This document shows, one piece after another, positions 1 to 7,259 of a DNA stretch of 20,094 nt. The notes beneath the pieces are model-generated. The model did not search any database. It worked only from the letters and a program-made list of their open reading frames with translations, and had not been told where the DNA came from. The first letter of the stretch is position 1. Each line of letters begins with the position of its first letter. Location: the NCBI GenBank assembly GCA_030605515.1, contig JAUWIE010000089.1, positions 1-20,094 of the forward strand, read 5' to 3'. The DNA is from Thermoplasmatota archaeon (lineage in GTDB: Archaea; Thermoplasmatota; E2; DHVEG-1). Both the position numbers and the translations under genes were made by a program.

Positions 1-1688
1 ATATCGTCTTGTGGTTCTCCTTCAACAGTTATACTTCCATCATTAACAACAATTGGAACGTAATTGCCATTAGCATTTGTTACACCAACTCCATAAAGAT
101 CTAATATTGAGGTACCTGCTGTTGATTTTGCTGTAAATGAAATAGTACAAAATGTACCAGCATCAGAAACAACATTAGTAGCAGGAACTGTAAGACCATA
201 TACTCCTGTGATAACACCACCTACATTGTCAATTGAGCCGGAACTGAAAAACGTGTTATATGGTTCAAATAAATCCCCTTTAACAACACTATCTGCCTGT
301 ATCAAAGCGGGATCAAATGATAATTTAAGCTCGATTCCATTAATAGGCTCCCCTGGTTCAACATAGACATCAACTGTAAAGCTCTCATCAAAACCAACCA
401 CTTGCGTGGATGGAACAATATTTACGGTAGTATCATCTTTATCTGCATACATTATTGTGACGTTATATAATTCTGGAGAATATTGGAGATCATCAGTTTC
501 AAACGCAAAATTATACTGGAAATATCTGTTATCAAGAACATCTAGATATTGTGATGATGTATCATCAATATCCTGCCATTCCTCTCCAATACAATTAATA
601 TCATCACAGCTACTCACAGATACATTAAATCGAGTTACGCCACGTTTATACATGTCTTCAATCTCCTCAGATGATAATGTTCTTGAAAAGAATGCAAGTT
701 CATCAAGTAAACCATTAAAATATGCTGCCTTATTGGAACCACATCTGCCTATTTGCAGATCACCAATGCCAGGTCTATCAGCATTCTGAGTAGTAAGAGC
801 TTCAATACTTGAATGCAAAATACCGTTTTTATAAACAGTAAGATCCACTCCATTTCTGCTAATTACAAGATGTGTCCATTTTTCAGGGTCAACAGCATAT
901 GGTAAAGAACTATTTTCATCTGTATATGGACTAAGACCATGATAATAACTTGAGAATTGAATCCTATAATTATTGCCTATCCATATCCATGGAGTACAAT
1001 CGTCTCTTTTACCAATGATATTATCATGTGTACCTCTTGCATATATCCACATAACAACTGACCAATCATCAGCATTATCCCAGAACTCCATACCATCTTT
1101 AATATAAATCACATTATCATTGGTTCCATTGAATTCAACTGCTCCTCCTAGTTTCCCACTTGAATTTAGGAAAGCGCTATTAATTCCATAATGACCACTT
1201 CCAGAAAAATCATGTAGATATGAATCATTCTCACCATATTCACTTTGATTATTGAAATGGAATAAAACCTCATTATCAGTCATATCAGCTCCATCGGGTA
1301 AATTGTCTGATTGTCTGTTATTTGGAAGCTCACCTATTGCATTGCTTATCCATGAAATTTCGTTCCATGAAGCAGTTAATTCGGCATCAAATACTTGTGA
1401 TATAAATGAGCCACTAACTGAGTCATTTAGAGTAATTGCATCAAGATCGTTATCAAATTCAGTAGAGTCAAATGTTCCATTTAAAAAACTGTATCTTGTG
1501 GTTTCTGTTTCATTTACTAGATATGTACCCGAATTTCCTTCGGACACCATAAGATTTTCCATATTTCTAATCGTATTTTTGTTTTCCTGAAAGGAACTGC
1601 TAATTGCAACTGGTATTGATATCGTACCTATAATCATTATGAAGAGTATTCCAATTACAATTGTTTTTTTATAAATGTTTTTTTTCAT
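1..1688 (-). CDS. Secreted LamG-cohesin surface protein (3' end outside window)
   Basis: Exported multidomain surface protein of unknown target. Reading the minus strand from ATG at 1688 gives 562 codons with no stop, so the C-terminus lies beyond the left edge. Residues 1-30 form a signal peptide (MKKNIYKKTIVIG then a long hydrophobic run). Residues about 150-350 resemble a LamG/concanavalin-like lectin fold (FSGSGHYG, LGGAVEFNG, WTHLVISRNG, GLLDELAFFSRTLSSEEI). Residues about 420-556 form a cohesin-like domain (IELKLSFDPALIQAD, SFTAKSTAGTSIL, VPIVVNDGSITVEG) closely matching the cohesins in the next two cohesin proteins. A GGGGGA ribosome binding site lies just upstream of the ATG. LamG domains usually bind glycans or proteins, and cohesins usually bind dockerins. 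The carried domains are clear; the biological role is inferred. Confidence 0.85.
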   Translation of the reverse strand, partial: MKKNIYKKTIVIGILFIMIIGTISIPVAISSSFQENKNTIRNMENLMVSEGNSGTYLVNETETTRYSFLNGTFDSTEFDNDLDAITLNDSVSGSFISQVFDAELTASWNEISWISNAIGELPNNRQSDNLPDGADMTDNEVLFHFNNQSEYGENDSYLHDFSGSGHYGINSAFLNSSGKLGGAVEFNGTNDNVIYIKDGMEFWDNADDWSVVMWIYARGTHDNIIGKRDDCTPWIWIGNNYRIQFSSYYHGLSPYTDENSSLPYAVDPEKWTHLVISRNGVDLTVYKNGILHSSIEALTTQNADRPGIGDLQIGRCGSNKAAYFNGLLDELAFFSRTLSSEEIEDMYKRGVTRFNVSVSSCDDINCIGEEWQDIDDTSSQYLDVLDNRYFQYNFAFETDDLQYSPELYNVTIMYADKDDTTVNIVPSTQVVGFDESFTVDVYVEPGEPINGIELKLSFDPALIQADSVVKGDLFEPYNTFFSSGSIDNVGGVITGVYGLTVPATNVVSDAGTFCTISFTAKSTAGTSILDLYGVGVTNANGNYVPIVVNDGSITVEGEPQDD

Positions 1689-1695
1689 AAATTTT

Positions 1696-1748
1696 CCCCC
1701 TGATTAAATTGTTTATAATTATAATAACATTGTTTATATATTTAAATA
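1696..1748 (-). promoter_or_regulatory. TATA-type promoter and RBS of the LamG-cohesin gene
   Basis: On the minus strand a TTTAAATATATAAAC box (about 1731-1747) lies about 45-60 nt before the ATG at 1688, followed by an A/T-rich leader and a GGGGGA Shine-Dalgarno sequence (1695-1700). The spacing fits an archaeal TATA box with a start site near 1710. The rest of 1749-1953 is A/T-rich and shows no gene. Confidence 0.5.
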
Positions 1749-1953
1749 TTGCTAATTAATATAATAATTCTACACGGCTAAACCTTAAGCTAAACCTTAT
1801 TTTGAGCTACAATAGCGAATTTTTATATGAATTATCAAATAATTTTTTTTAAAAATATCGCAAGAAAATAAAAATATTTCTTTTTCTTTAACTCTCATCA
1901 ATTATTATTAAGGCAAATAAAATGTTAATTGAAAACCATCATTTTGTATTATC

Positions 1954-1974
1954 GTATAACATTATCTGTTATAC
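1954..1974 (-). terminator. Hairpin directly after the three-gene surface operon
   Basis: A perfect 7-bp inverted repeat (GTATAAC / GTTATAC, 7-nt loop) abuts the TGA stop of the membrane-anchored cohesin gene. Its position suggests transcript 3'-end formation or stabilisation. It is not followed by a clean T run, so termination is inferred from position. Confidence 0.4.
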
Positions 1975-3339
1975 TCAACTTTTTTGTTTATTTTTTTTCA
2001 ATTTTTCTTTTATTTTCTCAATCTTACGGACTTTACGTTGATAAATAAATGATCCAAAACGACTTTTTAATAGTATAATGCAACTGATAAGTGCTGCTAT
2101 TGAAACTCCTGTTATTATATACCAATAATAAATGGGATATTCATTCTGTTCCTCTGTATATTCCTCTATCTCAGATATTACATTTACAATTATACTTTTA
2201 CTGTAAGTATTATCATTATTGTCAGTTACAATAAGTGTTACGGTATATTCTCCTGGAGTTGTATATATATGGGTTGGATATTTTCCTAAACCAGTTGTTC
2301 TATCACCGAAATCCCATTGATATGAAATTATTACGCCATCAGGGTCATAACTATCTGAAGCATCAAATGTTATGGTTTGATTGGCAATAATATTACTTGG
2401 TAAATTGATTTCTGCAATAGGTGGTTCTTCACCTAAAACAGTTTGAGATACAGTAACCGTAAGAGGTTCTGACCAGCTGCTATTCACACCGTTTTCCTCT
2501 TGAGCTAATACCATTATTTCATAGGTCGAAATGGAATTCCAGAAATGTGTCATTGATACCGTATTATTAGATGAAAAAAATTCTGACCAATTACTAATTG
2601 TCCCATCACCCCAATCAAATCTATACCTTATACTATCATTATCAATATCATATGATGAACTTGAATACATGTATTCTACTCCCATCTCGATATAAGTTGG
2701 ACCTGAAGGTTTTATAGGTGTCTCTGGTGGATTATTTTCTTCCACGTTTTCAATAATAGGGGGGTTATACCCACCTCCACCAGGAGATCCGCCAATTGGA
2801 GGATTATTATCTCCAGGGATGGTCACATTTCCATCATTAATTGTAATCGGAATATATCCAGTTTCATTTGTAACACCAGCTTCATAAAACTCTAGGATTG
2901 AAGTACCTGCTGTTGATTTAGCTGTAAATGAAATTGTAACAAACGTTCCGTTATTAGTGATATTACCCAGACCAACAATTAAATTATAAACATTTACTAT
3001 AGTGCCAATTGTATTATTAATAACACCTGGATTAAAAAAGGTTGTATATCCATCGAAGATATCACCCATTGTCACAGTGTTTGCTTGTAGAATAGAAGGA
3101 TCAAATGATAATTTAAATTCATAAGCCTTAATTGGCTGTGATGGAATACAAAATACCTCAATAGTAATATTATCTCCTGATGAAACTGTCTGATTTGAAG
3201 GATTTATACTTACTATAGTTGGATCAGAAGCACTAGCTGTAAATGGAATAACCATAATTAAAATTAAAAATCCAATAGAAAACGCAACCCTGCTTTTATT
3301 TTTTGATTTTTTAAAGATAATTATATCAAATCCCTCCAT
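1975..3339 (-). CDS. Membrane-anchored cohesin/PKD/PKD surface protein
   Basis: Probable cell-surface anchor of 454 aa. In order: a signal peptide (about 15-38, ending TASAS), a cohesin-like domain (about 40-175; EFKLSFDPSILQAN, SFTAKSTAGTSIL, PITINDGNVTI), a Gly/Pro linker (SPGGGGYNPP), a PKD-like domain (about 205-298; RFDWGDGTIS), a classical PKD domain (about 307-388; YQWDFGD and PGEYTVTLIVTD), and a C-terminal membrane helix (about 404-424) with a Lys/Arg-rich tail. The start chosen is the ATG overlapping the upstream stop codon (TAATG) and preceded by GGTGGG; an ATG 12 nt further upstream (3351) lacks a binding site. It is the last gene of a three-gene operon. It has no dockerin, so it could tether dockerin-bearing partners. 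Domains are clear; the anchoring role is inferred. Confidence 0.88.
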   Translation of the reverse strand: MEGFDIIIFKKSKNKSRVAFSIGFLILIMVIPFTASASDPTIVSINPSNQTVSSGDNITIEVFCIPSQPIKAYEFKLSFDPSILQANTVTMGDIFDGYTTFFNPGVINNTIGTIVNVYNLIVGLGNITNNGTFVTISFTAKSTAGTSILEFYEAGVTNETGYIPITINDGNVTIPGDNNPPIGGSPGGGGYNPPIIENVEENNPPETPIKPSGPTYIEMGVEYMYSSSSYDIDNDSIRYRFDWGDGTISNWSEFFSSNNTVSMTHFWNSISTYEIMVLAQEENGVNSSWSEPLTVTVSQTVLGEEPPIAEINLPSNIIANQTITFDASDSYDPDGVIISYQWDFGDRTTGLGKYPTHIYTTPGEYTVTLIVTDNNDNTYSKSIIVNVISEIEEYTEEQNEYPIYYWYIITGVSIAALISCIILLKSRFGSFIYQRKVRKIEKIKEKLKKNKQKS

Positions 3340-4937
3340 TAAACCCACCATGATTCATCATAATAATTAGATATTAAGGTTAAATCTAAGACTTGTATCT
3401 GACCATTGTTATCAACATCTTCTCTGATCCAACCTGCTGAGCCTGTTTCGCCATAATGATTTGATATTAAAACAAAGTCAAAAACCTTACATTCTCCATC
3501 ATTGTTTATATCCCAGTTAGGGGGCATAGAAAAAGCATTTGAACTTGAAGCAACATTGTTACCACTAGTATCATTTGCCCAGAATATATAGCTGTAATTT
3601 CCGTATTGGGAAAAAACTGTACTTGAGTTATAATAATAACTGTTACCAGTTACTATATTCATCGAAACATTGTTCCATGATCCATCTGGGTTTGAAATAT
3701 TAAGATAGACGTTGTTTACTGCTACATTGTCTGTTACGTCACAGGTTATGTTCACCCATCCAAATGTTGCAGTTATATCAAGTGGATTTGATGTTGTAAT
3801 TGCAGTGTTTGATATCTCTGGTGATGTTTGATCACCAATAATAAATACTTCAGAAGAAGAGAAATTACCATTGTTACTTGTGTCTTTCACCCAAATATAA
3901 TAATTATACGATCCAATTGCTGAATATGTTCTATTGCAGTAATAGGTTGTTCCTGTCTTATTTGCTATAATGGAGAAGTTTTCTACAATGCTATTTGGAT
4001 ATGTAATGTTTAAAAATACATCATTAATTTCAATATTATCTGTAATTGTTGTCGTTATATTTACATAATCATTTACTTCTTGTGAACTAGGTGAAGCAGA
4101 AACACTTGATATCTGAGGTGGATCATTATCCTGAATTGTAACAGATGCAATAGCTGTTGTATTACTATTACCATATTCATCTTCAGCAATTATACTATAG
4201 GTCAAATCAGATATACTATCTTGATCAAGTGTAACTGTTTTTACAAAGTAATTATTGCCTACATGTGTCATGGATTCATTATTCCCATTTGATCCATGGG
4301 ACCAGTCAACTAATACGGTTAATTCTCCTGCAGAGTTGACATTATCTGTTATACTTGCGTTAAAAATATATATGTCACCGGTATATCCACTTGTGGGGCT
4401 ATTGTCGATAATATTTGGTGGTGTTGCATCAACCTGGACAGTTCCATTATTCACAGTTATTGGTATATACTCTATTTCATTGGTAATGCCAACATCATAA
4501 ATTGTTATCTGAGAGCTCCCAGTTGAATTTTTTGCAGAGAAATTTAGATTTACAAAGGATCCAGGATCTGAGACATTTCCTGATCCCATTATTAAACCAT
4601 ATATATCGACGATAGTACCTGCAGTGTTATTGATTGTTCCTGCGTTAAAAAATGTAGTATATCCATTAAAGATGCCCCCTTCTGATACTGTATTTGCTTG
4701 TAGAAGGGATGCATCATATGATATCTTAAACTCAAATGATTTTATTGGCTGACCTGGAGTACAGTTAACATATACGTTAAAGTAATTTCCAGATGAAACA
4801 GTCTGGCTTGAAGGATTTATACTTACTATTGTTGGATCTGCAGCGTTTACAGTTAAAGGTATGATTGCAATGAGAAGAATTGTAAAGATAAAGAAAGCAG
4901 CAAGAGCATTATATTTTGATTTCCTAAAATTTTTCAT
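3339..4937 (-). CDS. Secreted cohesin / triple Ig-like / dockerin protein
   Basis: Exported 532-aa protein carrying both a cohesin and a dockerin, the architecture of a scaffoldin-like adaptor. Signal peptide about 1-32 (ending TVNAA); cohesin-like domain about 34-169, nearly collinear with that of the following gene (DPTIVSINPSSQTVSSG); three Ig-like domains about 172-268, 270-368 and 370-472, each introduced by a PP- or SPEIS-type hinge; C-terminal dockerin about 473-532. The two dockerin loops, DINNDGECKVFD and DVDNNGQIQVLD, keep calcium-ligand positions 1, 3, 5 and 12. Many N-x-S/T sequons suggest glycosylation. A strong GGAGGTGG site lies before the ATG. It begins 15 nt after the upstream gene and overlaps the downstream gene by one base. 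No catalytic domain is seen. Confidence 0.88.
   Translation of the reverse strand: MKNFRKSKYNALAAFFIFTILLIAIIPLTVNAADPTIVSINPSSQTVSSGNYFNVYVNCTPGQPIKSFEFKISYDASLLQANTVSEGGIFNGYTTFFNAGTINNTAGTIVDIYGLIMGSGNVSDPGSFVNLNFSAKNSTGSSQITIYDVGITNEIEYIPITVNNGTVQVDATPPNIIDNSPTSGYTGDIYIFNASITDNVNSAGELTVLVDWSHGSNGNNESMTHVGNNYFVKTVTLDQDSISDLTYSIIAEDEYGNSNTTAIASVTIQDNDPPQISSVSASPSSQEVNDYVNITTTITDNIEINDVFLNITYPNSIVENFSIIANKTGTTYYCNRTYSAIGSYNYYIWVKDTSNNGNFSSSEVFIIGDQTSPEISNTAITTSNPLDITATFGWVNITCDVTDNVAVNNVYLNISNPDGSWNNVSMNIVTGNSYYYNSSTVFSQYGNYSYIFWANDTSGNNVASSSNAFSMPPNWDINNDGECKVFDFVLISNHYGETGSAGWIREDVDNNGQIQVLDLTLISNYYDESWWV
3391..3469 (-). repeat. 79-bp near-identical dockerin segment, copy 1
   Basis: This stretch inside the dockerin of the cohesin/Ig/dockerin gene matches 5005-5083 at 78 of 79 positions by eye, while flanking dockerin and Ig DNA has clearly diverged. 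That fits recent gene conversion or segmental duplication between neighbouring dockerins. Confidence 0.85.
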
Positions 4938-4952
4938 TATCCACCTCCTCTT

Positions 4953-5921
4953 TTACTCCCACCAAGTTACACTATAATATGTGGATACCATTACAAGATC
5001 GAAAACTTGTATCTGACCGTTGTTATCAACATCTTCTCTGATCCAACCTGCTGAGCCTGTTTCGCCATAATGATTTGATATTAGTACATAATCAAAAACA
5101 TTGCATGAACCATCATTGTCAATATCCCAATTTGGAGGTAAAGAGAAGCTGCTAATGCTTGAAATATCAGTGTTATTACTTGTATCATCAGCCCAAATAT
5201 AATAGCTATAGTTACCATATTGTGAAAAGCTTATGTTATAGTAATACTGATCTGATCCAATAATATTAGTCATTATTTGTTTAATTGTTGTAGCATTGGG
5301 GTATGTTATATTTACAGATACTGTATCAACACCAACATTATCTGTTACAGTACAAGTAATGTTTTCCCAGCCAAAATCAGCCTCTGTATCTATTTGATTG
5401 GACAAAGTGATTTCAATGTTTGATATCTGTGGTGAAATTATATCTCCAGATGCTTCTCCATCCTGGAAAATTTCAAATTGATGTAAACTCCATACATTAT
5501 TTGAAAAAGATATAAAACCAGAGCTATTTGCAGTAGGAGTTGAAATTTCATTTCCATCTCTTTTTATTACATATGAATTTCCTACTGGAAAACCTGATAT
5601 ATTAAACCAAACAGTTCCACTGGTTGTATCAGCATTGAATTCTAGTACTTTATCTCCATCACCAGCAGTTGATATATCGCTGTTTATATAAACTAATGAT
5701 ATTGAAATATCATTTTCAGAGGTAATATAAAAACCAGTATTATTAAAAATAATATAAAAAGAATCAATTGTAATAATGTCAAAATTCATTATTTGATTTA
5801 CAGTATATGTTTGATTTCCTACTAGGAAGTTAAAATCTTGATTTATACTAAGTGCTGAAACCTTAAATAAACTAATTCCGAATAATGTAAATATTATTAA
5901 TATAATGAATATTTTATTAAT
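4953..5921 (-). CDS. Secreted Ig-like/dockerin protein with a likely non-canonical ATT start
   Basis: First gene of the surface operon. The first ATG (5789) gives 278 aa without a signal peptide. The frame is open further upstream to a TGA at 5940-5942, and this stretch encodes an excellent signal peptide (NKIFIILIIFTLFGISL, ending KVSALS). No ATG, GTG or TTG is in frame there. An ATT at 5919-5921 lies 5 nt after a GGTGAGG ribosome binding site, giving 322 aa. Domains: an unrecognised beta-rich N-terminal region, an Ig-like domain (about residues 165-262), and a C-terminal dockerin (about 263-322; loops DIDNDGSCNVFD and DVDNNGQIQVFD). The dockerin DNA is almost identical to that of the next gene over 79 nt. 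The start is inferred; the coding frame is certain. Confidence 0.8.
   Translation of the reverse strand: MNKIFIILIIFTLFGISLFKVSALSINQDFNFLVGNQTYTVNQIMNFDIITIDSFYIIFNNTGFYITSENDISISLVYINSDISTAGDGDKVLEFNADTTSGTVWFNISGFPVGNSYVIKRDGNEISTPTANSSGFISFSNNVWSLHQFEIFQDGEASGDIISPQISNIEITLSNQIDTEADFGWENITCTVTDNVGVDTVSVNITYPNATTIKQIMTNIIGSDQYYYNISFSQYGNYSYYIWADDTSNNTDISSISSFSLPPNWDIDNDGSCNVFDYVLISNHYGETGSAGWIREDVDNNGQIQVFDLVMVSTYYSVTWWE
5005..5083 (-). repeat. 79-bp near-identical dockerin segment, copy 2
   Basis: Partner of 3391-3469, inside the dockerin of the first operon gene. It covers the end of the first calcium loop helix, the inter-loop linker (HYGETGSAGWIRE) and most of the second loop. Only one base differs from copy 1. 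Confidence 0.85.
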
Positions 5922-5926
5922 TACAA

Positions 5927-6000
5927 CCTCACCTTCCCTTCATCAATTCTAAATTACCATCTACAATGTTACTTTTTGTCAATGATGCTATATAAATATA
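5927..6000 (-). promoter_or_regulatory. Promoter and RBS of the three-gene surface operon
   Basis: On the minus strand a TATATTTATATAG box (5989-6000) lies upstream of the operon. A GGTGAGG ribosome binding site (5927-5933) lies 5 nt before the proposed ATT start at 5921. The box-to-start distance implies a leader of roughly 40 nt. No other promoter is apparent between the three operon genes. Confidence 0.45.
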
Positions 6001-6079
6001 CTGTGACTAAATGTCAAAATGAAAAAAACGTCAATCCTTGCAGAAATCTGATATTTGAAATAAAAAATTTTATCTTTTT

Positions 6080-6208
6080 TTATATCAATTTTTTTCTAGT
6101 TTCATCAAAACTATTATCAAGATCACATGAATTTTCTCTATATTTATCAGATAATTCTTTTATCTCCAGTAAAGAACCATCTTTTGAGATTCTTACAAAA
6201 GCAACCAT
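6080..6208 (-). CDS. Possible small protein of 42 aa, leaderless
   Basis: A short minus-strand frame begins with ATG at 6208 and reads MVAFVRISKDGSLLEIKELS followed by a charged, Cys-containing tail ending ETRKKLI. It has ordinary-looking composition rather than the Ile/Asn/Tyr/Phe runs of noncoding A/T-rich DNA. An in-frame stop lies immediately upstream, so ATG is the only start. There is no ribosome binding site, but an ATATAAAAG box lies about 20-25 nt before the ATG, as expected for a leaderless archaeal transcript. No family is recognised. It sits alone between two other minus-strand genes. It could be noncoding by chance; moderate-to-low certainty. Confidence 0.4.
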   Translation of the reverse strand: MVAFVRISKDGSLLEIKELSDKYRENSCDLDNSFDETRKKLI

Positions 6209-6453
6209 TTACCAATTCAACTCTTTTATATTATTTGTTATTACACATTAGATAACCAAACAGACATATTTAAATTTTATTATTAATATATTTCATATAA
6301 CATTTGTAACATCATACATAATTTTTCTATATTCAATTTATTACAAACAGAGCTATTTCTTAGCTTATAACTAATGCATAATTTTTTTAAAAAAGTATAT
6401 TGCATATAAAATTTAATTACCCGATTTTTATGTAAATATACTTAATACCTTAC
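6209..6453. other. A/T-rich intergenic stretch, no gene seen
   Basis: Very A/T-rich DNA with many T and A runs between two small minus-strand genes. No RNA gene, repeat or convincing hairpin was found. A plus-strand frame at 5976-6251 crosses into it but has the composition of a chance reading of A/T-rich DNA. Confidence 0.5.
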
Positions 6454-6660
6454 TTAAGATGTATGTTTTATTTTTGGTAGTATTGATTTAAAAGAGTATT
6501 TTTTAAGGAATCGTTTATTTTTACCTTTAATGTTTACTAATTTAACTTTTAATTCTCCTTTTTCTGCAAGCTCTATAATCAGTTTATCTATAGGATCATT
6601 TTGATTTGACAGCTTCCAATTGTCAGTTTCTCTAATATTATTATTTGACCCATCCAACAA
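6454..6660 (-). CDS. Small hypothetical protein, TTG start
   Basis: A 68-aa hydrophilic, basic protein with no recognised family. An acidic/Asn-rich N-terminal part (NIRETDNWKLSNQNDPIDKL) is followed by a Lys-rich second half (KVKLVNIKGKNKRFLKKYSF). There is no signal peptide or membrane helix, so it is probably cytoplasmic. The start is TTG at 6660, chosen because a GGAGAGG ribosome binding site ends 6 nt before it; no ATG is suitably placed in frame. The gene stands alone, about 130 nt downstream of the DUF457-like gene on the same strand. The basic half could suggest nucleic-acid binding, but that is a guess. Confidence 0.5.
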   Translation of the reverse strand: MLDGSNNNIRETDNWKLSNQNDPIDKLIIELAEKGELKVKLVNIKGKNKRFLKKYSFKSILPKIKHTS

Positions 6661-6789
6661 ATGTATCCTCTCCGCAAATAATACTAATTTGAATTTCGTT
6701 AATAAATATTGTGTAAACCTACCATTTTACATTTTCAATGATGAATAAAAAAAAATTTGAATATATGATCATTAATTTTTGTTTTCAAG

Positions 6790-7149
6790 CTATGGAATAA
6801 ATAAATCCATTGTTATATGTAGTAGTATACAGCAAAATCCAATATTCCAAACTGGCTTTTTTCTTATATCTAATAGAATATTTAAAACAAAAAGAGCTAT
6901 CACTGAGATTGGAAAAAGTAAAAAATGAAAAATTGTATGATAATATAATAATAGCTTATAGGATAAAATATGAGTTGTATAATAGAGACCTAAGAAGATA
7001 TCTGGTACTAGACTAAATGATAAACAGACAATACCAAGTAAAAACCAATTACTATAAATTGTTTCCTTATCATAATAGCGATCAATGTAAATTATTCCTA
7101 ATATAAACACTGAACATGCAGCTACAATATGTAATAAAGGTCCTGGCAT
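6790..7149 (-). CDS. Small membrane protein resembling DUF457 metal-dependent hydrolases
   Basis: A 119-aa polytopic membrane protein with about four hydrophobic segments (about 8-23, 35-57, 62-92, 100-118). Histidines and aspartates occur in the pattern of the DUF457 (YdjM/YbcI-like) family: H7 in the N-terminal MPGPLLH, D50 in LVPD, H71 and H75 in YHTIFH, and H111/D115 in LLHITMD. That family is predicted to contain membrane-embedded metal-dependent hydrolases of largely unknown substrate. The start at the ATG (7149) is preferred because family members usually begin Met-Pro just before the first His; a TTG three codons upstream is possible. No ribosome binding site is seen. It is shorter than usual for the family, so a divergent or reduced member is possible. 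Confidence 0.55.
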   Translation of the reverse strand: MPGPLLHIVAACSVFILGIIYIDRYYDKETIYSNWFLLGIVCLSFSLVPDIFLGLYYTTHILSYKLLLYYHTIFHFLLFPISVIALFVLNILLDIRKKPVWNIGFCCILLHITMDLFIP

Positions 7150-7220
7150 ATTGATCAATCTTAAATCATGTATAGGTACTAATTATTAAAATACGTTTTT
7201 ATCCAAATACCTACAATTGT

Positions 7221-7259
7221 ACTATAGTAAAATCACCTTTTTTTTTTAAATACTATAGT
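7221..7259 (-). terminator. Possible hairpin terminator of the peptidase gene
   Basis: Two copies of the self-complementary octamer ACTATAGT (7221-7228 and 7252-7259) bracket the stop codon region of the C25 peptidase gene, so the transcript could fold into a 9-10-bp stem. The A-run between them on the minus strand is not a classical T-tail, so the terminator call is weak. Confidence 0.3.

Noticed and set aside
406..789. Plus-strand open frame of 127 codons
   Set aside because: It lies opposite the LamG-cohesin gene, whose minus-strand frame has clear domains; the plus-strand translation has no recognisable family or start signal.
1252..1590. Plus-strand open frame of 112 codons
   Set aside because: Antisense to the LamG-cohesin gene with no ribosome binding site or domain.
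1954..1974. Same operator as the AbiE module 1 palindromes because of shared GTATA/TATAC arms
   Set aside because: The core sequence differs (no TCAACG) and it lies after a stop codon, so an operon-end hairpin is more likely.
5976..6251. Plus-strand open frame of 91 codons
   Set aside because: Composition is Phe/Ile/Asn/Ser-rich, typical of chance frames in A/T-rich DNA, and it overlaps the better-supported small minus-strand gene and the operon promoter.
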